Positions 1 to 7,128 of a stretch of DNA of 8,122 nucleotides are shown in pieces (the first letter of the stretch is position 1; the number at the start of each line of letters is the position of its first letter). Origin of the DNA: a bacterium (GTDB lineage: Bacteria > Actinomycetota > Acidimicrobiia > Spongiisociales > UBA11373); NCBI GenBank assembly GCA_013202595.1, contig JABMPV010000054.1, positions 1 to 8,122 of the forward strand. The letters are read 5' to 3'. Made by a program: the position numbers and the translations under genes. Under the pieces are notes generated by a model, which saw only the letters and a program-made list of their open reading frames with translations, was not told where the DNA came from and did no database searches.

Positions 1-637
1 CCCTGATCTCGTCGTCGAGCGCAATCCACGGCCAGATGTTCCTGCCATTGCCGATCCAGCCTCCGAGACCCCATCGATACGGGCTGAGCCACTTCGGGCC
101 GACGGGGGCGAGGATCCGATCGAGGGCCCCGCCACCGGCACTCAGAACGATGCCGGTGCGGAGGAACGCCACCCTGAGGCCGGCGACCACCGCCGGGGCC
201 GCCGCTTGCTCCCAGGCAACACATACATCGGGGAAGAACCCATCACCCGGCGAACTCGACTCGTCCAGTCGCTCGTGCGGCCGGTCACCGTAGAAGCCGA
301 CGGCTGAGGCGTTGATCAGAATCGACGGCCCACTCTCCATGCCGGAGATGACCCGGGCCAGCAGGGCCGTCGACTCCACCCGGGACGACTCCACCAGGCT
401 CATCTCCCCATCGCTCCACCGGCGGCTGCCGATGCTTCGACCGGCGAGGTTGATCACGGCCTCGATCCCGGCAAGGTCCCTGCCGTCGAGGGTGCCCGCC
501 TCGGGATCCCACTCGATCCCGTCTGCACCGGCGGTGGCGGGGCGGATCAGCCGGACGACTTCATGACCTGCAGCCTCGAGCGCGGGCACGAGAGCCGACC
601 CGATGAGGCCTGTTGATCCCGCTACGGCGATGCGCAC
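1..637 (-). CDS. TIGR01777 family SDR-like epimerase, C-terminus cut by the window edge
   Basis: The reading frame from a GTG at 637 stays open to the left edge and gives the first 212 residues of a protein of the TIGR01777 family (YfcH/SDR39U1-like, NAD(P)-binding extended SDR fold). The nucleotide-binding GxxGxxG is at residues 7-13 (GSTGLIG) and is followed by GHEVVRLIR (24-32). Further family signatures are WDPEAG (43-48), INLAGRSI (62-69), RRWSDGE (72-78), INASAVGFYGD (108-118), GDGFFPDV (131-138), LRTGIVLSAGGGAL (159-172) and a GLGGWIGNG-to-DDE stretch (190-210). About 90 residues are missing, including the DUF1731 domain usual at the C-terminus. The stretch before GLGG looks somewhat longer than in typical members. 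AGGA lies 9 bases before the GTG and supports this start. The gene follows the acyltransferase by 40 bp and is probably the last visible gene of the operon. Substrates are unknown for most of this family, so no reaction is assigned. Family assignment is firm; role is not known. Confidence 0.9.
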   Translation of the reverse strand, partial: MRIAVAGSTGLIGSALVPALEAAGHEVVRLIRPATAGADGIEWDPEAGTLDGRDLAGIEAVINLAGRSIGSRRWSDGEMSLVESSRVESTALLARVISGMESGPSILINASAVGFYGDRPHERLDESSSPGDGFFPDVCVAWEQAAAPAVVAGLRVAFLRTGIVLSAGGGALDRILAPVGPKWLSPYRWGLGGWIGNGRNIWPWIALDDEIR

Positions 638-646
638 TGCTGTGGT

Positions 647-650
647 TCCT
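647..650 (-). promoter_or_regulatory. Ribosome binding site deciding the GTG start of the TIGR01777 gene
   Basis: Read on the minus strand, AGGA (650 to 647) stands 9 bases before the GTG at 637. No other ATG, GTG or TTG in this frame lies close by, so this site decides the start. Confidence 0.55.
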
Positions 651-677
651 GGCGAGGGAGTCGGAAGCGTAGGTCGA

Positions 678-1334
678 TCACGACCCGTACAGGGAACCGA
701 GAGCGCGGTCCACGCTGCTGCGCCACAGTTCGGTGATCTCGCCGACTGGATCGTCCGAAACGGTCGCTCCGGGGAGCACCGGCTCGCACACGTGCACCCT
801 GATCGGCTTCCTGCTGATGCGACCGGTGCTCCTACCCATCGCTTCCCCGGTGCCCGCCACCGCCACCGGTACAAGCGGGACACCGGCCTTGTGGGCCAGC
901 CACGCCGCACCGCGCTTGGGCCGGACCTCACCCCACCTCCACACCCTGACGCCCTCGGGGAACAGCCCGACCGATCCACCTTCGGCCAATTCTTCGAGGC
1001 AAAGGCGCATGGCAGCGAGCGGGATGGTCTCTCTCGGCATCGGAATTGCACCGAGCCAGGTGGTGAGGTGATCGAAGAACGAAGAATTGCCGTACAACTC
1101 ATCGACGGCGAGGAAGCGCAGCGGACGTCCGATGGCCGCACCCACCACAACGGGATCGAGATGCGAGTAGTGGTTGGCGGCAACGACCATTGGGCCCTCG
1201 GGAACATTCTCGTGGCCCGAGCACGACAGAGGGAACCACGGCCGCAGCGTGACCCGGGCCACGACGGCACCGAACGCCCATCCGTGCTCGCCTCCCCAGG
1301 GGAAGCCGGTGCTAGTTGGATCCGGCAAGGCCAC
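678..1334 (-). CDS. plsC: PlsC-type 1-acylglycerol-3-phosphate acyltransferase
   Basis: Enzymes of this family (PF01553) move an acyl group to the sn-2 position of lysophosphatidic acid, giving phosphatidic acid for phospholipid synthesis at the inner face of the membrane. With the start at GTG 1334 the protein has 218 residues, normal for compact PlsC proteins. The catalytic motif HX4D is complete (H55 to D60, within NHYSHLDP). A motif II-like GAIPMPRE is at 95-102, the acceptor-binding motif FPEGVR at 125-130, and VPLVPVAVAG follows in the usual place for motif IV. The start is uncertain. The frame is open far upstream (to 1691), but that part is arginine/serine/proline-rich and lies inside holB, so it is a shadow. 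GTG 1334, TTG 1328 and GTG 1262 are the candidates, none with a good ribosome site. GTG 1334 leaves a leader of normal length before GHENVP and overlaps the holB end by 23 bp. Related acyltransferases with other acceptors share these motifs. Confidence 0.87.
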   Translation of the reverse strand: MALPDPTSTGFPWGGEHGWAFGAVVARVTLRPWFPLSCSGHENVPEGPMVVAANHYSHLDPVVVGAAIGRPLRFLAVDELYGNSSFFDHLTTWLGAIPMPRETIPLAAMRLCLEELAEGGSVGLFPEGVRVWRWGEVRPKRGAAWLAHKAGVPLVPVAVAGTGEAMGRSTGRISRKPIRVHVCEPVLPGATVSDDPVGEITELWRSSVDRALGSLYGS

Positions 1335-2373
1335 TGAAGAGCGTCGCGAGTACCAACTCCGGGCGCTGGTTGGCTTCGAGCGATCCGATCGCTCCGAGTA
1401 TCTGTTCGGCCCCTGCGATCGCGGCCGCCGGCCGCACGGCTGCCAGATCGGTCCCCGGCACATCCGTGTTGCGAGTCGTCGCCCCGTACGCGGCCGCGGC
1501 GGCGTCCCTATACCACGACGCCAGTATCTCCAGACCCGTGACGAGGAGCGCGGACGAGGCCCGCTTCTTCTCGCGCTCGTGTCTGTCTTTGAGGGCCCTG
1601 GCCGCAGCACCGTCGAGTCCGGCGGCAGCCTCCTCTTCCTCCTGCCGGGCGTCGAGGGACTCGAGCAGCGGGCCCGCAGCAGAGAGCACATCCTCTGCGA
1701 TGCGGTAGGAGTCGCCCGGATGGCCGGTGACCCGTCGGGGAACCGAGAGCCACGCCGATCGGAATGCGGCCACTTCTGGCCGGGTGGCGAGGGTCAGTGC
1801 GAGGCCCGGCCTTCCTCCCGCGGCCGCGGTCGCACGCTCGGCCTGAACGGGATCGACACCGCGTGCCACGAGAGCGTCCACGATCTCGGGTTCGGGCACG
1901 CGTCCGACGAACACGGTCCGCGATCGGCTGGCCACGGTCTCGGGGAGTTGGTCCTCCGACTCGGCCACGAGCACGAACACCGTCGTTTCGGTCGGCTCTT
2001 CGAGGGTCTTCAGGAGCGTGTTGGCCGCCTCTTCGTTCATCACCCCCGCCTCTTCGAAGAGGAACACCTTCCTGGGCGCCTCCACGGGAGAGAGTACGGC
2101 TCTGGCCACAGTCGACCGTGCCTGCTCGACGGTGAGGGCCGTCCGCCCGTCGGGTTCGACGACGGTCAGATCGTGGTGGACTCCCCTCAGCACCCGCGAG
2201 CGACAGTCGCCGTCGTCGCCACACAGGAGGACGGCAGCGAACCGGCGAGCGAGTGTCGCCTTTCCGACGCTGGAAGGGCCGACGAACAGATAGGCATGAG
2301 CGGGCGCCGGGGCCTCGCGTTCGAGGAGTTCGATGACCGACCGGTGGCCGACGACATCGTCGTAGATGCTCAC
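1312..2373 (-). CDS. holB: DNA polymerase III subunit delta' (clamp loader)
   Basis: The delta' subunit works in the clamp-loader complex with delta and DnaX (tau/gamma) to place the beta sliding clamp on primed DNA. The protein has 353 residues. The AAA+ part shows VVGHRSVIELL (7-17), a P-loop GPSSVGK (32-38), a Walker B-like FLFEEAGVMNEEAANTLLKTLEEP region (104-127) and the sensor-1/SRSR region TVASRSRTVF (146-155). The zinc module between P-loop and Walker B is incomplete: only C51 and C57 remain, while D54 and R60 stand where cysteines are usual. A charged segment at 240-272 (EEEE, then KDRHEREKK) separates the AAA+ part from the C-terminal helical oligomerisation domain; charged inserts here are familiar in actinobacterial delta'. 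The GTG start overlaps the tmk stop as GTGA (2370-2373), which argues for translational coupling. tmk-holB is a common bacterial gene pair. DnaX is excluded by the short length and the lack of its C-terminal tail. Confidence 0.94.
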   Translation of the reverse strand: MSIYDDVVGHRSVIELLEREAPAPAHAYLFVGPSSVGKATLARRFAAVLLCGDDGDCRSRVLRGVHHDLTVVEPDGRTALTVEQARSTVARAVLSPVEAPRKVFLFEEAGVMNEEAANTLLKTLEEPTETTVFVLVAESEDQLPETVASRSRTVFVGRVPEPEIVDALVARGVDPVQAERATAAAGGRPGLALTLATRPEVAAFRSAWLSVPRRVTGHPGDSYRIAEDVLSAAGPLLESLDARQEEEEAAAGLDGAAARALKDRHEREKKRASSALLVTGLEILASWYRDAAAAAYGATTRNTDVPGTDLAAVRPAAAIAGAEQILGAIGSLEANQRPELVLATLFSGLAGSN

Positions 2374-2981
2374 GATCTGGCCACCACACCGGCGAGCGCG
2401 GCCTCAACGGTTTCGTGAAGAGGGGCGACGGCATCCACGACCACGAACCGCTCAGGATCCGCCTGTTCGAGCTGGTCGTACGCAGCGGCAACCCGCTGCT
2501 GGAGGCCAAGGCCTTCGACACTGATCCGGTCGGCTTCATCCTCCCGGCCGAGCGCCAGGGCAGGGTCGACTCTCAGCAGAACCACCAACCCGGGCCACAC
2601 GCCTCTCAGCCCCGCTTCATTGACCGAACGCACCGCGTCGATACCAAGGCCCCTCGCGCCACCCTGATAGGCGAGCGATGAGTAGACACTCCTGTCGCTG
2701 AGCACGAACGAGCCTGCAGCCAGTGCGGGGCCCACCACCTCCACAGCCAGTTGCGCCCGACCCGCAGCGAACAGAAGAGCCTCGGCCCATGGGTCGACAT
2801 CACGATCACCGCGGTCCAACAACACGCTCCGGATCATCTCCCCCGTCGCAGTCCCGCCGGGTTCCCTGACGAAGCAGACGTCGTGCCCTGCAAAACGAAG
2901 ACGCTCGGCCACGGCCAGGGCGACGGTGGTCTTGCCCGCTCCGTCGACCCCCTCGAACGCGATGTATCGCTGCATCGTCAT
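2370..2981 (-). CDS. tmk: Thymidylate kinase (dTMP kinase)
   Basis: Phosphorylates dTMP to dTDP with ATP, the step that commits thymidylate to dTTP for DNA synthesis. The protein has 203 residues, the usual length. The P-loop is GVDGAGKT (11-18). It lacks the arginine that type I enzymes carry there, and the LID segment near GREDEADRIS supplies basic residues, so the enzyme looks like type II. VREPGGT (38-44) is the dTMP-binding region. LLFAAGRAQ (69-77) differs from the frequent FAADRAQ by G74 for Asp. The DR(Y/H) motif is D96-R97-S98, followed by SSLAYQGG (101-108), which is well conserved. The ATG at 2981 is preferred over the one at 2975 because it overlaps the MFS stop as ATGA (2978-2981) and has GGAAG about 10 bases upstream. 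The end overlaps holB by four bases, so MFS, tmk and holB are tightly coupled. Confidence 0.95.
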   Translation of the reverse strand: MTMQRYIAFEGVDGAGKTTVALAVAERLRFAGHDVCFVREPGGTATGEMIRSVLLDRGDRDVDPWAEALLFAAGRAQLAVEVVGPALAAGSFVLSDRSVYSSLAYQGGARGLGIDAVRSVNEAGLRGVWPGLVVLLRVDPALALGREDEADRISVEGLGLQQRVAAAYDQLEQADPERFVVVDAVAPLHETVEAALAGVVARS

Positions 2982-4444
2982 CGAGCACCATCTTCCATCG
3001 GATCGCCGGCGTCGTCCAGACCTTGATCGATATCGAGAGCATCCATCTCGATGGTCTCCTCCGCACCCGATTGAGACTTGCGGAATGATCGAAACGCCTC
3101 GGTGGCGGCCTCGACCGACCTGCGGCGCTGTCCCTCGTCCCTGCCGTACTCCTCGACGAGTTGGCGGCGGACACTCCACAGGGTGAGGCTGCCTGCGAGG
3201 AAAGTGACGAATCCCCCGAGCAGCAGGACGATCCGATACCCCTCAGAGAGCATCCCCGGAAGGAGGCCGTCGAACAGGCCGGCGAGCGGAAGCGCTATTG
3301 CCATCGAGGTCAGCAGCCCGATCCTCATCAGGGAGAAGAGGGCGGCGAAGGTCCTCCCCCTGACCTCGTCCTCCACCTGCTCGTGGAGGTGAGAGAAGCC
3401 GAGGACGTACCCCGAGCCGGCACCGAGTCCCATGACGCCGATCCATCCCACTCCACCGAAGATGGTCTTGATCAGACCGGCGGCAGCGAGTGCCAGGCCG
3501 GTGACCAGCAGCGAAAGGGCGAACGAGACGTCCTTGTGGACGAGGCGGGGACCGAAGATCGTCACAAGCACGATTCCGATCCCTGCTCCGAGGCCGAACG
3601 CCGTCAACAGCGCGGGGAAACCCGCCGTTCCCGCATTGAGCACCTCGGTACTGAACGGCTTTCCGATCACGACGACGATGCCGCCGCCTGCCAGGGCGAC
3701 GGTGATGGCGCCCACGACCGACCTGACCCTGGGGTGGGTGACCACGAACACCACACCGTCACGCAAATCGTGCAGCGGGGCCATGATGTTGATGCCACGC
3801 CGCCTACGCGCGGGCCGATCTCTCCTGGTCTGCAGGATCGCCGGCAGTGTCAGGAGGAACGCCGCAGAGCCGAGATACGTGAGTGAGTCCAGCAGGAAGG
3901 CCAGGGACTCAGGAGTGCCCGGCAAGAAGCCGAACGTGACCTTCTCACCGAGCGGGGCGAGCACGAGGAACAGAGCGGCTCCGAGCGGGAAGGTCCCGTA
4001 GGCGGCACTCAGGGAGAGGCTGTTTGCCTGGACCAGTTCATTTCGCTGTACCAGGTTGGGGACCGTGGCTTCCTTGGCCGGCTGGAACACCAGCGTGAAT
4101 GCCTCGAGCAGCAGGTTCACCAGGATGAGTGCGGTGATCGTCTCGACGAATGCGAGGCTCAGCACCAATCCGGCCCTGGCCACTTCGCAGACGATCATCA
4201 CATGCTTGCGATTGAGGCGGTCTGCGATGACTCCGCCGATCGCCGCGAAGAACAGGCCGGGGAGGATCCGCGATGTCAGCGCGAGCACGATCCCGCTCTC
4301 GCCGGCCAGTTCGTCGGCGAGCGACAGCGTGGCCAGGATCGCGACCCAATCCCCGGTACTCGAGATGAAGCCCGCTTTCCACAGTCGGGAAAACGGGCCG
4401 ACGCGCATGAGCGCCCATGCTGAACGGGGTGCTGCCTCGGTCAC
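2978..4444 (-). CDS. MFS transporter, MFS_3/EntS-like, with acidic cytoplasmic tail
   Basis: A 488-residue integral membrane protein with roughly 10-12 hydrophobic segments between residues 24 and 424. The MFS loop 2-3 signature is GVIADRLNRKHVM (71-83). FQPAKEATVPNLV (120-132) and DEVRGRTFAALFSLMRIG (359-376) match the pattern of the MFS_3 family (EntS and macrolide-efflux-like proteins). A basic loop (RRDRPARRRR, 207-216) fits the central cytoplasmic loop. After the last membrane segment a hydrophilic tail of about 60 residues begins (426-488): first basic, RRQLVEEYGRDEGQRRR, then strongly acidic, with 11 Asp/Glu in the last 28. The substrate cannot be read from the sequence. The start is GTG, 12 bp after topA, with no clear ribosome site (only TAGCCTCC before it); M13 is another possible start. 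The stop is shared with the tmk start (ATGA). In some actinobacteria, as I recall, an MFS domain of this type is fused in front of Tmk; here they are separate proteins. Confidence 0.9.
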   Translation of the reverse strand: MTEAAPRSAWALMRVGPFSRLWKAGFISSTGDWVAILATLSLADELAGESGIVLALTSRILPGLFFAAIGGVIADRLNRKHVMIVCEVARAGLVLSLAFVETITALILVNLLLEAFTLVFQPAKEATVPNLVQRNELVQANSLSLSAAYGTFPLGAALFLVLAPLGEKVTFGFLPGTPESLAFLLDSLTYLGSAAFLLTLPAILQTRRDRPARRRRGINIMAPLHDLRDGVVFVVTHPRVRSVVGAITVALAGGGIVVVIGKPFSTEVLNAGTAGFPALLTAFGLGAGIGIVLVTIFGPRLVHKDVSFALSLLVTGLALAAAGLIKTIFGGVGWIGVMGLGAGSGYVLGFSHLHEQVEDEVRGRTFAALFSLMRIGLLTSMAIALPLAGLFDGLLPGMLSEGYRIVLLLGGFVTFLAGSLTLWSVRRQLVEEYGRDEGQRRRSVEAATEAFRSFRKSQSGAEETIEMDALDIDQGLDDAGDPMEDGAR

Positions 4445-4456
4445 GGACGGAGGCTA

Positions 4457-7111
4457 TCAGGCTGAGGGATCAGGCTCTTTGGGAGCAGGAGGGCAGGGCT
4501 TGGCTTCTTTGCCCTGGTCGGCCATGCGCTGACGGCGGGCTTCGAGGAGCAGGCGGGCACGCTCGATGGTCATGTTCTCGAGCGAGTCGTCCTTGCGCAG
4601 CGAGGCGTTCACGGCGCCATCGGTGACGTAGAGACCGAACCTGCCGTCCCGAATCTCGTATTGGCAGCCATTCTCCGGGTCGATGCCGACCTCTCGAAGT
4701 GCGGCAGTCGACCTGCCTCCTCTGCGCTTTGGCTGGGCGAGCAGAGCGAGCGATTCATCGAGCGTCACGGTGAAGATCTGGTCCTCGGTCTCGAGGCTCC
4801 TCGTGTCCTTGGCCCGCTTGATGTAGGGCCCGTATCTCCCGTTCTGCACCGTGATCTCGACACCTTCGGCGTCGGCTCCGACCACCCTGGGGAGGGAGAG
4901 CAACCGCAGCGCATCATCGAGCGTCAACTCTGCAGGCTCCATCGTCTTGAACAGCGAGGCCGTCTTGGGCTTGTCCTTGACCTCATCCGCATCGCCCAAC
5001 TGGACGTACGGCCCGTAGCGGCCCGCCCGCACCAGCACATCGAGGCCGGACTCGGGGTCGGCGCCCACGATCCGGTCGCCACTGGGTTTCGACAGCAATT
5101 CGATCGCCATGTCGACGGAGAGTTCGTCTGGAGGCAACTCGTCGGGGATTCCCGCGGTGTCCTCACCACGCGACACATAGGGCCCGTAGCGCCCCACCCT
5201 GGCCACGACCGCCACGCCGTCGGCGTCTTCGCCCAATGGGATGCTGCTGATCTCCCTGGGGTCGATGTCGCCGAGCCCATCGCTCACAGCCGTCTTGAGG
5301 CCCGTGCGAGGTGCCGGGCCGTGACCATTTCCGTCGGTGTCTCCCGGGCCTCCGAAGTACAGCCGGGACAACCACGGCGTGACCTCCTGGGACCCGGCTG
5401 CGATCCGGTCGAGATCGTCTTCCATGAGGGCGGTGAAGTCGTAGTCGACCAGCGTCGGGAAATGCCGTTCGAGCAACGAGATGGCAGCGAAGGCTGTGAA
5501 CGACGGGACCAGGGCCGTCCCCTTCTTAAAGGCGTACCCCCGATCCTGGATGGTCTGGATGATCGAGGCGTAGGTGGATGGGCGCCCGATCTCGAGTTCC
5601 TCCAACCGCTTGACCAGTGAGGCCTCCGTATACCGCGCCCGGGGCTTCGTGTCGTGTCCGAGCGCCTCGATGGAATGCGCATCGAGAGCGTCGCCGTCGG
5701 CGAGGGCAGGCAACCGGCGCTCGCGGTCTTCGAGGTCGGCCTCGGGATCGTCGGACCCCTCGACGTAGGCCCGGAGATATCCGGGAAACGAGATGACCTT
5801 GCCGGACGTGGCGAACTCGGCATCCTCACCGGAGGCAGTGGTGGCACCGAGCCGCACCTGGACCCGCTCTCCCGTGGCGTTGGACATCTGCGAAGCGACG
5901 GTGCGCTTCCACACCATGTCGTACAGCTTGATCTGGTCCGAATCCTGGAGTTGACCGGCAACGTCCTCTGGCGACCGGAACACCTCGCCTGCGGGGCGAA
6001 TGGCCTCATGGGCCTCCTGGGCGTTCTTCACGGTGGACTTGTACAACCGCGGCTTCGCAGGCAGGTAGTCGCTCCCGTACCGATCGGCCACCAGTGACCT
6101 GGCGGCGGTGATGGCGGTCTCCGACAGCGCGATCGAATCGGTCCGCATGTAGGTGATGAAGCCGCCTTCATAGAGGCGCTGGGCCGCACGCATCGTTCGA
6201 GACGCTGTGAAGCGCAGCTTGCGCCCCGCCTCCTGCTGGAGGGTCGAAGTGCGGAACGGCGCTCCCGGCGATGAAGACCAGGGCTTGCGCTCGACCGAAC
6301 GCACGGCGAATTCGATCGACCTGAGGCCTTCTGCGAGGGCCACGGCTGCAGCCTCATCGAGGAGTCTGGCCGGCGACTTGTCGGACATCGTCCCGTCCTG
6401 CCCGAAGTCCTTGCCACTTGCAACCCTCGAACCGCCGAGTTCGACGAGGGTGGCGGAGAACCTGTCCGGGGCACCGCTGGTCGAGAACTCGCCTTCGAGG
6501 TTCCAATACGAGGCAGACGCGAACCGCATGCGCTCCCGCTCCCGCTCGACCAGGATCCGGACGGCGGGACTCTGGACCCGGCCGGCGGACAAACCCTGGC
6601 GAATCATCTTCCACAGCACCGGCGAGACCTCGTAGCCGACGAGGCGGTCGAGGATGCGGCGGGCTTCCTGGGCCTCGACGAGATGCCGATCGATGTCGCG
6701 CGACTCGTCCATCGCACGCTGGATGGCCTGGGGGGTGATCTCATGGAAGACCATGCGGCGGACCGGGATGGTCGGCTTGAGCACCTCCATGAGGTGCCAG
6801 GCAATCGACTCACCCTCGCGATCCTCATCTGTGGCGAGCAGCAATTCGTCCGCGCTCTTCAGCAGCTTCTTCAGCTTCGTGATCTGCTGCTTCTTCTCTT
6901 TGGGCACGATGTACAGCGGCTTGAAGTCGTGCTCCGTGTCCACACCGAGACGAGCCCACGACTCGCCCTTGTGGCTGGCGGGTACGTCGGCGGCGTTGCG
7001 GGGGAGATCGCGGATGTGCCCGATGGACGACTCCACGACATAGCCCGCGCCGAGGAACCCGGAGATGGTCCGGGCCTTGGCAGGCGACTCGACGATGACC
7101 AGCGTGCTCAT
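4457..7111 (-). CDS. topA: DNA topoisomerase I (type IA), actinobacterial form without zinc fingers
   Basis: Relaxes negative supercoils by cutting one DNA strand through a 5'-phosphotyrosine link and passing the other. The protein has 884 residues. The Toprim domain opens with LVIVESPAKA (E8) and carries the metal triad in ATDEDREGE (D95, D97, E99). LSAGRVQSPAVRILVERE (174-191) is the conserved stretch after Toprim. The active-site tyrosine is Y321 in FITYMRTDS, with R323 beside it. HEAIRP (368-373) and GRPSTYASII (509-518) complete the core. The C-terminus has no CxxC pairs; instead it has four GR(Y/F)GxY repeats at 640, 697, 758 and 823. The tail after 829 is short and ends KEAKPCPPAPKEPDPSA, without the long lysine-rich end known from mycobacterial and streptomycete enzymes. 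The ATG at 7111 has AGAGG six bases upstream. A promoter and an inverted repeat lie in front. It is the first gene of the probable operon topA-MFS-tmk-holB-plsC-TIGR01777. Confidence 0.97.
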   Translation of the reverse strand: MSTLVIVESPAKARTISGFLGAGYVVESSIGHIRDLPRNAADVPASHKGESWARLGVDTEHDFKPLYIVPKEKKQQITKLKKLLKSADELLLATDEDREGESIAWHLMEVLKPTIPVRRMVFHEITPQAIQRAMDESRDIDRHLVEAQEARRILDRLVGYEVSPVLWKMIRQGLSAGRVQSPAVRILVERERERMRFASASYWNLEGEFSTSGAPDRFSATLVELGGSRVASGKDFGQDGTMSDKSPARLLDEAAAVALAEGLRSIEFAVRSVERKPWSSSPGAPFRTSTLQQEAGRKLRFTASRTMRAAQRLYEGGFITYMRTDSIALSETAITAARSLVADRYGSDYLPAKPRLYKSTVKNAQEAHEAIRPAGEVFRSPEDVAGQLQDSDQIKLYDMVWKRTVASQMSNATGERVQVRLGATTASGEDAEFATSGKVISFPGYLRAYVEGSDDPEADLEDRERRLPALADGDALDAHSIEALGHDTKPRARYTEASLVKRLEELEIGRPSTYASIIQTIQDRGYAFKKGTALVPSFTAFAAISLLERHFPTLVDYDFTALMEDDLDRIAAGSQEVTPWLSRLYFGGPGDTDGNGHGPAPRTGLKTAVSDGLGDIDPREISSIPLGEDADGVAVVARVGRYGPYVSRGEDTAGIPDELPPDELSVDMAIELLSKPSGDRIVGADPESGLDVLVRAGRYGPYVQLGDADEVKDKPKTASLFKTMEPAELTLDDALRLLSLPRVVGADAEGVEITVQNGRYGPYIKRAKDTRSLETEDQIFTVTLDESLALLAQPKRRGGRSTAALREVGIDPENGCQYEIRDGRFGLYVTDGAVNASLRKDDSLENMTIERARLLLEARRQRMADQGKEAKPCPPAPKEPDPSA
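4625..5194 (-). repeat. Four GRYGPY-type repeats coding the TopA C-terminal DNA-binding region
   Basis: Within topA, the heptad GRYGPYV or a close variant recurs at residues 640-646 (5174-5194), 697-703 (5003-5023), 758-764 (4820-4840, ending in I) and 823-829 (4625-4645, GRFGLYV). The steps are 57, 61 and 65 residues. The first three also share a GGGCCCGTA- or GGCCCGTA-like core on the plus strand. They mark the tandem Topo_C_Rpt/Toprim_CRpt domains, which in this family bind DNA in place of zinc fingers. The last copy has drifted most. Confidence 0.85.
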
Positions 7112-7117
7112 TCAGTA

Positions 7118-7122
7118 CCTCT
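7118..7122 (-). promoter_or_regulatory. Ribosome binding site of topA
   Basis: AGAGG on the minus strand (7122 to 7118) stands six bases before the topA ATG. It is the clearest Shine-Dalgarno site among the topA-to-holB genes and fits topA being the first gene of its transcript. Confidence 0.65.
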
Positions 7123-7128
7123 GATTGC

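Noticed and set aside
1335..1691. An N-terminal extension of the PlsC frame by 119 codons
   Set aside because: The extension is Arg/Ser/Pro-rich, lies inside holB, and would make PlsC far longer than its compact relatives. The gene more likely begins at 1334 or later.
1174..2418. A plus-strand frame of 414 codons opposite holB and the start of plsC
   Set aside because: It runs antisense to a clear HolB with intact motifs. Its product is rich in Arg, Gly, His and Glu without domains, as expected for a shadow frame in GC-rich DNA.
1508..2539. A second minus-strand frame of 343 codons spanning the holB and tmk border
   Set aside because: Overlaps both genes in another frame; Arg-rich, low-complexity product without motifs, while tmk and holB explain the DNA fully.
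3161..3886. A plus-strand frame of 241 codons, rich in Glu, Asp, Arg and Gln, opposite the MFS gene
   Set aside because: It is the complement of membrane-segment codons of a recognisable MFS protein. No ribosome site or domain supports it.
4661..5620. A plus-strand frame of 319 codons opposite the TopA C-terminus
   Set aside because: Antisense to the GRYGPY repeat region. Its apparent internal similarity (HIGPVAPHPG, DVGPVSPVLH, DVRPVAARPH) only mirrors those repeats.
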